Shown here: piece by piece, positions 40,997 through 49,221 of the stretch
Layout: the number at the start of each line of letters is the position of its first letter
Position numbering within the stretch: position 1 is the first letter of the stretch
Assembly: GCA_946614295.1 (NCBI GenBank)
Contig: CAMOGT010000005.1
Coordinates: 1-64,000 of the forward strand
Origin: an uncultured Bacteroidales bacterium
GTDB lineage: Bacteria > Bacteroidota > Bacteroidia > Bacteroidales > Paludibacteraceae
DNA length: 64,000 nt
Reading direction: 5' to 3'
Program-made: the position numbers and the translations under genes
Notes under the pieces: model-generated
What the model saw: only the letters and a program-made list of their open reading frames with translations
What the model was told of the DNA's origin: nothing
The model's database searches: none

Positions 40997-41752
40997 ATGA
41001 AAAAATTAGAAGGCAAAGTAGCCATCGTAACCGGTGGTGCACGAGACATCGGACGCGCAGTGTCTCTGAAACTGGCTTCGGAAGGAGCTAAAGTAGTAGT
41101 TAACTATTTTGACAACGAAGAGGATGCCAAAACAACGCAAGGCATGATCGCCGAACTGGGCGCTGAGAGTATTATCGTTCAGGGCGATATGACCAAAGAG
41201 GCCGACGTGAAACGCATCGTTGCTGAGGCACAGAAAGCGTTCGGTCAAGACATCCATGTGCTGGTAAACGTAGTTGGCGGTATCGTAGGCCGTAAGAAAA
41301 TCACCGAGCAGGATGAAGCTTGGTATAACTTCCTTATGGATGTAAACATGAAGAGCTGCTGGCTCTGCACCAAAGAGGTCGTACCGTTCATGCCTCGTGG
41401 TGGCGCTATTGTGAATTTCTCCTCCCTTGCCGCCAAAGACGGAGGCGGTCCGGGTGCTTCCATATACGCTACGGCGAAGGGTGCAGTAGCTGTCTTCACC
41501 CGCGCTATGGCGAAAGAGTTGGGTCCTGACGGAATCCGCGTCAACGCAGTTGCGCCGGGTACGATCGCTACCTCGTTCCATGACCGTTTCAATACGCCCG
41601 AGAACCGCGAGCGTATGAAAGGAATCTATCCGCTCCGCCGCGAAGGAGATGCAGGTGATGTTGCAGATCTGGTATGTTTCCTCGCTTGTGATGATTCGGA
41701 TTATATCACCGGAACCAACATCGATATCAACGGCGGTATCTTCTTCTCATAA
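40997..41752 (+). CDS. SDR-family oxidoreductase, probable DEH reductase
   Basis: The enzyme probably reduces DEH to 2-keto-3-deoxygluconate with NAD(P)H, the step before KDG kinase and aldolase (neither is in this window). The 251-residue protein has the nucleotide-binding VTGGARDIGRA motif (residues 11-21), the catalytic Ser in VNFSSLAAKDG and the YATAK (YxxxK) pair, then RVNAVAPGTIAT. It ends TGTNIDINGGIFFS, a standard SDR C-terminus. Substrate is inferred from the operon, since SDR sequence alone does not give it. Confidence 0.88.
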   Translation: MKKLEGKVAIVTGGARDIGRAVSLKLASEGAKVVVNYFDNEEDAKTTQGMIAELGAESIIVQGDMTKEADVKRIVAEAQKAFGQDIHVLVNVVGGIVGRKKITEQDEAWYNFLMDVNMKSCWLCTKEVVPFMPRGGAIVNFSSLAAKDGGGPGASIYATAKGAVAVFTRAMAKELGPDGIRVNAVAPGTIATSFHDRFNTPENRERMKGIYPLRREGDAGDVADLVCFLACDDSDYITGTNIDINGGIFFS

Positions 41753-41796
41753 ACCAGTTAAATGAAAAAATGGTCAGTTCTGCTGCGGCAGATAAC

Positions 41797-41824
41797 AGAA
41801 AAGGCGTCACTCGACGCCTTTTCT
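41797..41824. terminator. bidirectional terminator between SDR and GntR genes
   Basis: Perfect 12-bp stem AGAAAAGGCGTC/GACGCCTTTTCT with a 4-base loop. It serves the plus-strand operon and overlaps the stop codon of the convergent GntR gene (41807-41809). Confidence 0.85.
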
Positions 41825-42508
41825 GTTTCGCAATGTTTCGGCAAACTGCAACATGCCGTCCAGATGTGTCTTCATCAATGTGGCACACACCTCGGGTCTC
41901 TGCTCTCTGATGAAGCGGTATAACAGCCGGTGTTCCTCCAAGGCTTTGGGGTCAAATGGCACACACATCTGGTGGCTCTGGTAGGAACTCATGATATCCG
42001 GCGCGATCAGCATGAGCATGGATCGCAAGGTGCTGTTTCCGCTTCCAACCGCTATGCAGCGATGCAGTTCAAAATCCGTGGCATACATTTTCTCTGCGTC
42101 CTTGGCTGCAAAGGCCTCTTCGTAAGCAGTCAATGCCTGGTGTATATCTTCCAGCTCCTGCTCCGTCCGCCTCTCGGCGCAGAAACGCGCAGAGTTAACT
42201 TCCAGTATAGCACGCATTTCCGCCAAAGACGCAAAATCAAAGGCATCCAGCTTGAGCACATCGGCGAAAAGCCCGTCCAAGGCGCTTACGTCCAGACCGA
42301 CGATGAACGTGCCGCTCTGCGGCTTGGTTTCCACTATTCCGTAACTCTCCAGGGTCTGCAAAGCAGTACGTACATGTCCACGGCTGATGCCGAACTGTTC
42401 CGCTATTTTGCGCTCTGCGGGCAGCCGCATTCCCGGCTGCAATTCGCCGCTCTGTAACTGCTGGCGGATATGCTTGATAATGATATCCTGAGGTTGTTCT
42501 TTTTCCAT
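41807..42508 (-). CDS. GntR/FadR-family transcriptional regulator, probable alginate repressor
   Basis: Start set at 42508 (MEKEQPQDII), 233 residues; a longer frame overlaps the promoter. It has an N-terminal winged helix (about residues 8-70, RLPAERKIAEQFGISRGHVR and GIVETKPQSGTFIV) and a C-terminal FCD domain with metal-ligand candidates: Asp and His in DFELHRCIAVGSGN, His in LEEHRLLY and His in MKTHLDGML. It lies between two operons that each carry a palindromic TTGGTTAACCAA site overlapping the transcription start, so it most likely represses both and is released by a uronate such as DEH or KDG. Effector and sign are inferred. Confidence 0.88.
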   Translation of the reverse strand: MEKEQPQDIIIKHIRQQLQSGELQPGMRLPAERKIAEQFGISRGHVRTALQTLESYGIVETKPQSGTFIVGLDVSALDGLFADVLKLDAFDFASLAEMRAILEVNSARFCAERRTEQELEDIHQALTAYEEAFAAKDAEKMYATDFELHRCIAVGSGNSTLRSMLMLIAPDIMSSYQSHQMCVPFDPKALEEHRLLYRFIREQRPEVCATLMKTHLDGMLQFAETLRNRKGVE

Positions 42509-42549
42509 TTCCGGCTGTATTAAATATGTGTGATGCGTTTTTCCGGCTG

Positions 42550-42580
42550 CAAAATTACAACAAATTTTGCACATATACAA
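42550..42580 (-). promoter_or_regulatory. promoter of the GntR regulator gene
   Basis: On the minus strand TTG (42580-42578), a 20-base spacer and TAATTTTG (42557-42550) match the consensus, 42 bases before the start. No copy of the TTGGTTAACCAA palindrome lies in it, so the regulator may not control itself. Confidence 0.7.
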
Positions 42581-42714
42581 GAAGAAAGTGCAATTTTTTT
42601 ATGTTTTTATGCATTAGGGAGTATGTAAAAGCCGTAAAAAGGCTAAGGTCGGGGTAGGAAAAGCCGATTTTTGGTGTAAAAATTACTTTTTTTTCAAAAA
42701 AAATGCTCGAATAT

Positions 42715-42744
42715 TTGCATATATAAAATATTTGTTGTATCTTT
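42715..42744 (+). promoter_or_regulatory. promoter of the long alginate operon
   Basis: TTG (42715-42717), a 19-base spacer and TATCTTTG (42737-42744) match the consensus, 68 bases before the first start codon. No other complete promoter was recognised up to 64,000, so it may drive more than 21 kb. Confidence 0.75.
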
Positions 42745-42755
42745 GCAGCCGAATT

Positions 42756-42771
42756 GAATTGGTTAACCAAT
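42756..42771. promoter_or_regulatory. GntR/FadR-type operator palindrome, second alginate operon
   Basis: AATTGGTTAACCAATT, a perfect 16-base palindrome 11 bases after the -7 box. Core and position are the same as at 37214-37227. Confidence 0.78.
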
Positions 42772-42812
42772 TTTGTATAGAACGGACAATTAACTTTAAA
42801 AGTAATACAACC

Positions 42813-45536
42813 ATGAAAAAAGTTTCCCTATTACTGGCTTTGTTTTTAGGCTCGTATGTGTGCGCGTATGCCGATTACACGCAAACCCTGCCTTTGGACT
42901 ACACGGATTTCTTCCGCGCGGAGGCTCTCAATGCAGACGGTGAACATTTGGAGGTGTACACCTATGCCAACACGGATCAAAAGAGCTCTTCCAAGCCAGA
43001 TGGTGAGGATCTTCATGGCGACCAATGGAATTGCAGTGGTAAAGCAGCTGATCAAAAAGGCGAAAATCCGGTCGTGGCTGCAAGTACCCTGGAGTACGGA
43101 AACTATGTAGATAATAAAAAAGGGAAAGAGATTATTTTAGCCAATCTCCCTCTTGAAGATGCAAACCCTGTTACTCGTGCCAGTATCTATAGTTTACAAA
43201 AGAGTTATGCTTACGCAGGGGAAGCTTATTATTTGGCAGCTTTGGTGCAAATCAACGAGGCGACCGGCAAGGGCGATATTCTGACCATAGACGGAAACTA
43301 TACGGCGAGCGCACAGCGCGCCCGCCTCTTTGTAAACAAGCAGGGTTCCGGCTATAAATTGGGTCTTGGTTGGAATGGAGACCCGGATACTTGGACAGCA
43401 GAATTGGCATTCGGTTCTACGCACTTGGTAGTTATCAAAGTAACCCCTAAACAAGCAGGAAATGTTACAGGTGATGTGGAGGAAGCATCATGGTGGTTGG
43501 ATCCGGATCTGAGCAAAACAGAAGGGGAGAATGATGTATTTGCAACAGTAGATGGAAGTGGCGAAATTGTTACAAGCGGTTCAACCAAAGGTCTTAAATC
43601 CATCCGCGGTATCACGATTCGCCAACGTTCGAAGATTGGCGGTAAGATTGCCGGTCTGCGTTTCAGCGACAACTGGGCTGATGTAGTAAAAGCGGAGGCG
43701 GTTCCTACCGGAGAAGAGGCAGATTACATCAAGACAAATTTCAATGATGGCACATGGGGTGAAATTAAAGATTCTGATCTTAAAGAGTATTCTACTTCCA
43801 GTATTAATGGCTTCGAGCTGGTAAATGCAGCATTGTGGGATAAGAGCGCAACTTGCGCTGAAACAAGTGAGAGTTTTACCAATCGTATAGCGATTAACAG
43901 CCTATCAAATGGAGGAATGGTTACACTGCCGACAGTCAAGAATGTCAAACAAATTATCATATATGCTAGCAGTGGCTCTGACGACAGATATTTGACATTG
44001 CAGAAATTTGATTATAGTGCACAAAAATGGGAAGACAAAGCTACATATCATATTGAAGACAAAGGTGTTTGCCATCGTTTCGTAACGGAATTGAACAGCA
44101 ACGAGTTAACCAGCTTGCGTTTGGCTAATGCAGATGGTAGTACGAAATATATCTGGAAAATACAGACATGTCCGTATCCGCCGACAGTAGATAGAGAGCG
44201 CTTTGTGATGAATCTTGCTGACGAAGGCTGGAGTGATTTGGGTACTGCCGAAACAACGGCTACGGTTAATGAAGTTAACTTTGCCAAATGTGCATACTCG
44301 ACAACTGGCGCATACGCCCTTACCGGAGAGAAGTTTGAGCAACGTATTGTGCTTGGTAAGTCAACAGGTATGATAGAAATGCCGGCGGTAGCTTCCGCTG
44401 CGCGCATTGATATTTATGCAAGTGCCGGTTCGGACAATAAGAACTTGAAGTTGCAACAATACAACTACGGTTTAGTTGAATGGGAAGATTTAGAAACAAC
44501 TTTGCATTTTGATATAGGCGGAGTATGTTATCGTTTCTCTGTCGAACTGAATAGCACCACGGCAACCCGTCTTCGTCTTGTAAATGAGGAGAATAGCACC
44601 AAATATATTTACAAGATTATGACCTTTGCTTCCATGCCGCAAGATTTGGCTGCTCCTGAAGCATTGGCGGCTATCAACGTTAGCGCTAAATCGTTCGAGG
44701 CATGCTGGAATGCAGTAGAGGGAGCTACCGGCTATCGCGTAATCCGTTATAAGAATGGCGCGCGTGACAGAGTAGAGACCGCGGGTGCAGGTGTGACGAT
44801 GCTCCCGTTCCGTGACAACAATATTACCGCAGCAACAGAGTATAGCTATGCTGTAGTAGCAATAGGAGATAATGAAGCAACGGCCGATTCTGATCCGTCC
44901 AATGTGATCTTTGTAACCACCGCTTCGGCGATTACCGATTCGTACACCCGCCCGGTGACGGAAGGCAATTATGGTACAATCTGCCTGCCAAAGGCGTGCG
45001 AAGCCGCAAATATTTCGGGGGGGGTATTCTTCGCTGTCGCCGGAAAAATTACAGAGGGCAATCAGTTGCAGGAAATCGTGTTTGACGAAGTGAACTCTCT
45101 GGAAGCCGGTGTTCCGTACGTCTTTCTGGCTACCGGTAGCGAGTTAAACCTCACGCTGACCGGTGAGGCGGTAGCAGAACCAAACAATACAACTTCGAAC
45201 GGTTTGGTGGGTTCGTTTGAGGTAAAAAAGGTGGGTGCATATGTAAATAATTATGTTCTCTCTAATAATCTTCTCTACTGTACTAAAAATCATGACTATT
45301 ACGTAGGCGAGAACAGAGCCTATTTCGATATCAGCAGTATGTCCGTCTTTGATTCGTCAGCACCGAAAGCCCCGGGTCGCCGGCGGGTACGTTTGGCAGT
45401 AGAACAAGAACAAGTGCTGACCGGGATGGACGAGTTGAACGCCCCGGCTGAGAATAGCAAAATGGTACTGGACGGCCGATTGGTGATTATCCATAACGGT
45501 ATGTACTATGACGCAACAGGTCAAAGAATCCATTAA
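42813..45536 (+). CDS. multidomain secreted protein: concanavalin-like module, duplicated domain, Fn3, sorting-like motif
   Basis: Start set at 42813 (MKKVSLLLAL), 907 residues, first gene of the long alginate operon. After a signal peptide (to AYA, residue 20) comes a concanavalin/LamG-like module (about 22-295, ending IAGLRFSDNWADVV) shared with the next three large proteins. Then two copies of a domain of about 150 residues follow (304-455 and 461-607; both contain IYASxGSDxxxLxLQ and GVCxRFxxELNS), a fibronectin type III domain (about 612-705), a region starting YGTICLPKACEAAN, and the C-terminal VLDGRLVIIHNGMYYDATG motif. I know no enzyme signature in it. A surface glycan-binding role is inferred from modules and operon. 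Confidence 0.8.
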   Translation: MKKVSLLLALFLGSYVCAYADYTQTLPLDYTDFFRAEALNADGEHLEVYTYANTDQKSSSKPDGEDLHGDQWNCSGKAADQKGENPVVAASTLEYGNYVDNKKGKEIILANLPLEDANPVTRASIYSLQKSYAYAGEAYYLAALVQINEATGKGDILTIDGNYTASAQRARLFVNKQGSGYKLGLGWNGDPDTWTAELAFGSTHLVVIKVTPKQAGNVTGDVEEASWWLDPDLSKTEGENDVFATVDGSGEIVTSGSTKGLKSIRGITIRQRSKIGGKIAGLRFSDNWADVVKAEAVPTGEEADYIKTNFNDGTWGEIKDSDLKEYSTSSINGFELVNAALWDKSATCAETSESFTNRIAINSLSNGGMVTLPTVKNVKQIIIYASSGSDDRYLTLQKFDYSAQKWEDKATYHIEDKGVCHRFVTELNSNELTSLRLANADGSTKYIWKIQTCPYPPTVDRERFVMNLADEGWSDLGTAETTATVNEVNFAKCAYSTTGAYALTGEKFEQRIVLGKSTGMIEMPAVASAARIDIYASAGSDNKNLKLQQYNYGLVEWEDLETTLHFDIGGVCYRFSVELNSTTATRLRLVNEENSTKYIYKIMTFASMPQDLAAPEALAAINVSAKSFEACWNAVEGATGYRVIRYKNGARDRVETAGAGVTMLPFRDNNITAATEYSYAVVAIGDNEATADSDPSNVIFVTTASAITDSYTRPVTEGNYGTICLPKACEAANISGGVFFAVAGKITEGNQLQEIVFDEVNSLEAGVPYVFLATGSELNLTLTGEAVAEPNNTTSNGLVGSFEVKKVGAYVNNYVLSNNLLYCTKNHDYYVGENRAYFDISSMSVFDSSAPKAPGRRRVRLAVEQEQVLTGMDELNAPAENSKMVLDGRLVIIHNGMYYDATGQRIH

Positions 45537-45575
45537 CCGGAAATACCTACTTAATCATTTTAAATCCTGAATACA

Positions 45576-45710
45576 ATGAAGACTTATATCAAACCTTTCT
45601 CGTCAATCCTGGTAATGACAGGCAACTCCATTATTTGTGCTTCCTGCCCTAACCGCGTGGGTGTTGCCGGCGAAAGCGAAACAATTCCAGAAAACTCAAT
45701 AGGAGACTAA
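45576..45710 (+). CDS. small open reading frame, 44 residues, possible secreted peptide
   Basis: The frame begins MKTYIKPFSSILVMTGNSII, continues CASCPNRVGVAGESETIPEN and stops after SIGD at 45708, five bases before the next start codon. The two cysteines in CASC lie at the end of a weakly hydrophobic stretch and could form a lipobox-like site. It fills most of the spacer between two secreted-protein genes of the same operon and is too short for family recognition. It could be a leader peptide that couples translation, a small secreted peptide or chance. Confidence 0.4.
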   Translation: MKTYIKPFSSILVMTGNSIICASCPNRVGVAGESETIPENSIGD

Positions 45711-45714
45711 AACA

Positions 45715-48700
45715 ATGAAAAAGCAATGGGGCAGCATTGTAGCTGCAATCACCTTATTAATGACACCTGCGCACGCAAGCGTGCTGTTAGTGGAAGATTT
45801 TAATTATGTAGCCGGCAGTGCCTTGGAGGGTCTGGGAACGCCGAACGCATGGACTGTGTCCACAAAGGCGGACAATGCGTATGGGGCGACACCGTCCTTC
45901 ACGGTGAGCAGCCAGGGGATGACGATGCCTTATTACGGCGCAGGGGCGGAGGCAACCGGTTTGTCGGTTTTCCTGCCGCAAGCCACGGTAGCGAACAACA
46001 AGCAGCGGGTGCTCTATAAGACTTTTGATACCAATAAGAGCGTGAACAGCGGAGCCGTTTATGCCGCCTTTCTGCTGAACGTCAGCACACCCTCTGCCAA
46101 CCTGCGCGATTTCTTTGCGTTGGAAGGCAGCACAGGTACCACCCAGCGCGCCCGGTTGTTCACCAAGGCTGTCGGCAACGGGTATCAGTTAGCCGTGTCG
46201 CGTGCCAATACAAGCCCCGTCTATACCCAAACTCTGGAGACAAACAAAACCTATCTGGTGGTGCTCAAATATGAGTTCATTGAAGGTGCTGCCAATGACC
46301 AAGCGACCGTCTATGTGGATTTTCCGTTGGGGTACAAGGAGGCGAACGTAGCCGAATACGCGTCGGTGAGTACGGATGTGGATGCGGGCACGAGTGACCC
46401 GAGCGGTCTGAAAGCCGTGGATTTGAAACTCCGCGATAGCGGTTCGGCGCTGCAGATATCCCATCTGCGTGTGGCTACTACGTGGGACGAGGCGGTGAAC
46501 TACACCGGTCCTGCCGTACAACCCGCAGAGCCGGAAGAGACAAATCAACCCAAAGTGCATTTCGAGGAAGGCTTTGATACCAACGGAGGATGGACCATCA
46601 CCGGTGCCGGTGCTTCTACCAACAAGGACCATGGCGATTACGGTACCGTCTCCCGTTCCATCTCTTTCAACAAGACTGAGGCGGCGGACAAATGTAATCA
46701 TGCCCGTATGGTTTCTCCGACCGTCAAGACCGCCGGTGTGCTGCGTTTCTGGCTGACCGGCAGCGCCAACGAGACCCGGGGTAATATTATGGTTTCCAAG
46801 ATTATAGGCACCGATACTATAGATGTGGAGTACTTGGAAGGTCCGTTCGGCAAGACCTGGACGGAGCACCTGATTATTATCAATGATCCCGCCGAGTCCG
46901 TCAAAGTGATGCTGACCGTGAGCGATTGCGGCTTAGGCGCGGGTACATTATATATAGATGATGTATCGCTGACGAATTACGTAGCCGGCAACAAGCCCGT
47001 AATCAGCGGTGTCGCCTTGACGCAGCCATTCCCATCCGCCAGCGATCCCACCCGCGTGACCGCCACTATTGCCGCCGGAGAAGAGGGCCGCTCGATAGCG
47101 GAAGCGAAACTGCTATGGGGATATGACGTTTCTACATCAGAAGGGACATTGGCGATGACCAAAGTCGGTGATATCTATCGGTCTGAAGTTCTGGAAGCCA
47201 GAGAAGCGGGAAGCACAATATACTACCGTGTCGTAGCGTTTGACAACTACTACGTAAGCGACACGAGTGCCGTGCAGGAAGTAACTGCTTATTCCGATTA
47301 TTCGGTTCATCTGGCTTCACAGACTCTGGCAGCGGGCGAGAGCGTGACGCTGTCGGAGGGTTTGGAAGGTCTGCGTGTTGATTTCGGTACAGCGGGCGAG
47401 AGCAGTAGTTTGCGTATCACGGATGCCCAGAGCAATATTATGCCTTTCAGCGGCAGCGGATTGCAGACCACGGGCGATCTCTCTCTCATCGCCGAGCCGG
47501 GTGAGGAGGTAGTGATCACAAACACCGGTGCGAGCACATTGACGCTCAGCGCTATCCATCATAATGCGTTCCGCCCGGTAGTCTTCACTACACGTCCTGT
47601 ACGGATGCAACTCTATCCGCGCAACGCGGAAGGCAATGCTGCCGTTATTATCCGCGGCTATACTCAGCGCAGCGATATTAGCAGTCTGACATTCGTAAAA
47701 AAGCGCAACGGTGTAGAGCAGGAGAGCAAACCCGTATCGGTCAGCAAGGGTGCACCATTTGAGGTGGAATTCATCATCATCGCCGAGCCGGCGGAGTACC
47801 GGTTTGAGTACGCTATAGGTGCAGGCGAGCGGATTATTCTGGCGGACAGCGTAGTAGCAGGTGATGTTTATGTCATTGCCGGTCAGAGCAACGGAGCTGC
47901 CGCCGGTTCCGGTAATCCCAATGTGACCAACGAATACTGGCGTAATTTCGGATGCGTACAGAAGACATCCGTGTATAACCCGGCTGACACGACTTGGGGC
48001 ATGTCCAATTCCGCAGGCTGGGGCTATGGACGGATGTATTACAATGGATGGTCGGGATATATCATGCAGCGCAATCTGCTGGCTGAGCAGAATATGCCTA
48101 CCGCTATTCTCAATATAGCCATCGGCGGTAGTTCCCTGAATCAAAACATGCCGAACGAGGAGAACCATGAGGACCTTAGTACCTTCTACGGCGAAGGTCT
48201 GTACCGTTTGCGCAAGGCTGGTTTGGCAGACGCAGTGAAAGCCATTATTTGGGTACAAGGCGAAAGTGACCAAAATGGTCTGTATGAAGATTATGCTTTG
48301 CGTTTCGACAGGCTTTATCATGCGTGGAAGCAAGATTATCCTAATTTAGAGCGTGTCTATCTGAGTCAGATTAACGTAGGTTGCGGAACCAGCCCGTATG
48401 CATCCGAGATGCGTGAGATGCAACGGCTCTTCGGCGAGACCTATCCGGACGTGACGGTGATCACGAATATCGGTATAACGATCCGTTATGACAGCTGTCA
48501 CTACGAGGATGCGGGCTATGACCGTCTTTATACGCAATTCACGCGTCTCATCGAGCGCGATTTCTACGGCAAGAGTTTTGACAAACCTCTTACCTCTCCC
48601 GCAGTGCAGAGCGTACAATGGACGGACGAGAACAAAAGCACTATCGCTATCCGTTTTGACCAGGAGATGGTATGGCCGGATATCATGTGGGGTCGAAACA

Positions 48701-49191
48701 TGAAGGATTACTTCTATAATGAAAACGAGCAACCTATTCCGATGTCCAGCGGAAGAGTGGATGCGACGAACAAGCATGTCGTATTATTAGAGTTGGAGAG
48801 TACGGCTGCCCGTCCGACGCATCTGACTTACGGTCCCGACAACTACGTCTATAGTTCCACACGCGGGATGGATACGCTCTATGTCGATCCGTGGCTACGC
48901 AATAATGACGGCTATGCGGCGATGACCTTTAACCGATACCCCATTGCCGACCATAACACCACAGCGTATGAGAAGATCGAGGATAAGGGTTTCCTCCGTA
49001 TAGAGGGAGAAGAGTTAATCGTAGAGAGCATAAAGGGCGTGGACAGCGTTACTGTTTATTCCGTATTGGGACAAATCGTATTGCAAGTCAATGATAGTCA
49101 TTGCTCTGTAGCATCGCTGCCAAGAGGTATATACAGTGTTCGTGTAAGCCTGCGGAACGGAGAAGGATTAAGTACTAAAATTCGTAAATAA
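45715..49191 (+). CDS. multidomain secreted sialate O-acetylesterase-like protein with type A T9SS-like C-terminus
   Basis: The 1,158-residue protein has a signal peptide (residues 1-21), a concanavalin-like module (about 26-265, ending HLRVATTWDEAVNY), a second beta-sandwich (about 285-425), an intermediate beta region, and an SGNH/sialate O-acetylesterase-like domain (about 715-950). Active-site candidates are visible: Ser725 in AGQSNGAA, GESD at 849-852, and Asp926 with His929 in DSCHYED. The end (about 1090-1158) has VYSVLGQIVLQV and LPRGIYSVRVSLRNG, a pattern typical of type IX secretion C-terminal domains. In an alginate operon the esterase may remove acetyl groups from mannuronate, known in bacterial alginates; this is inference. 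Confidence 0.83.
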   Translation: MKKQWGSIVAAITLLMTPAHASVLLVEDFNYVAGSALEGLGTPNAWTVSTKADNAYGATPSFTVSSQGMTMPYYGAGAEATGLSVFLPQATVANNKQRVLYKTFDTNKSVNSGAVYAAFLLNVSTPSANLRDFFALEGSTGTTQRARLFTKAVGNGYQLAVSRANTSPVYTQTLETNKTYLVVLKYEFIEGAANDQATVYVDFPLGYKEANVAEYASVSTDVDAGTSDPSGLKAVDLKLRDSGSALQISHLRVATTWDEAVNYTGPAVQPAEPEETNQPKVHFEEGFDTNGGWTITGAGASTNKDHGDYGTVSRSISFNKTEAADKCNHARMVSPTVKTAGVLRFWLTGSANETRGNIMVSKIIGTDTIDVEYLEGPFGKTWTEHLIIINDPAESVKVMLTVSDCGLGAGTLYIDDVSLTNYVAGNKPVISGVALTQPFPSASDPTRVTATIAAGEEGRSIAEAKLLWGYDVSTSEGTLAMTKVGDIYRSEVLEAREAGSTIYYRVVAFDNYYVSDTSAVQEVTAYSDYSVHLASQTLAAGESVTLSEGLEGLRVDFGTAGESSSLRITDAQSNIMPFSGSGLQTTGDLSLIAEPGEEVVITNTGASTLTLSAIHHNAFRPVVFTTRPVRMQLYPRNAEGNAAVIIRGYTQRSDISSLTFVKKRNGVEQESKPVSVSKGAPFEVEFIIIAEPAEYRFEYAIGAGERIILADSVVAGDVYVIAGQSNGAAAGSGNPNVTNEYWRNFGCVQKTSVYNPADTTWGMSNSAGWGYGRMYYNGWSGYIMQRNLLAEQNMPTAILNIAIGGSSLNQNMPNEENHEDLSTFYGEGLYRLRKAGLADAVKAIIWVQGESDQNGLYEDYALRFDRLYHAWKQDYPNLERVYLSQINVGCGTSPYASEMREMQRLFGETYPDVTVITNIGITIRYDSCHYEDAGYDRLYTQFTRLIERDFYGKSFDKPLTSPAVQSVQWTDENKSTIAIRFDQEMVWPDIMWGRNMKDYFYNENEQPIPMSSGRVDATNKHVVLLELESTAARPTHLTYGPDNYVYSSTRGMDTLYVDPWLRNNDGYAAMTFNRYPIADHNTTAYEKIEDKGFLRIEGEELIVESIKGVDSVTVYSVLGQIVLQVNDSHCSVASLPRGIYSVRVSLRNGEGLSTKIRK

Positions 49192-49221
49192 ATGTATTAA
49201 TTAACCCAAACATTACATGTT

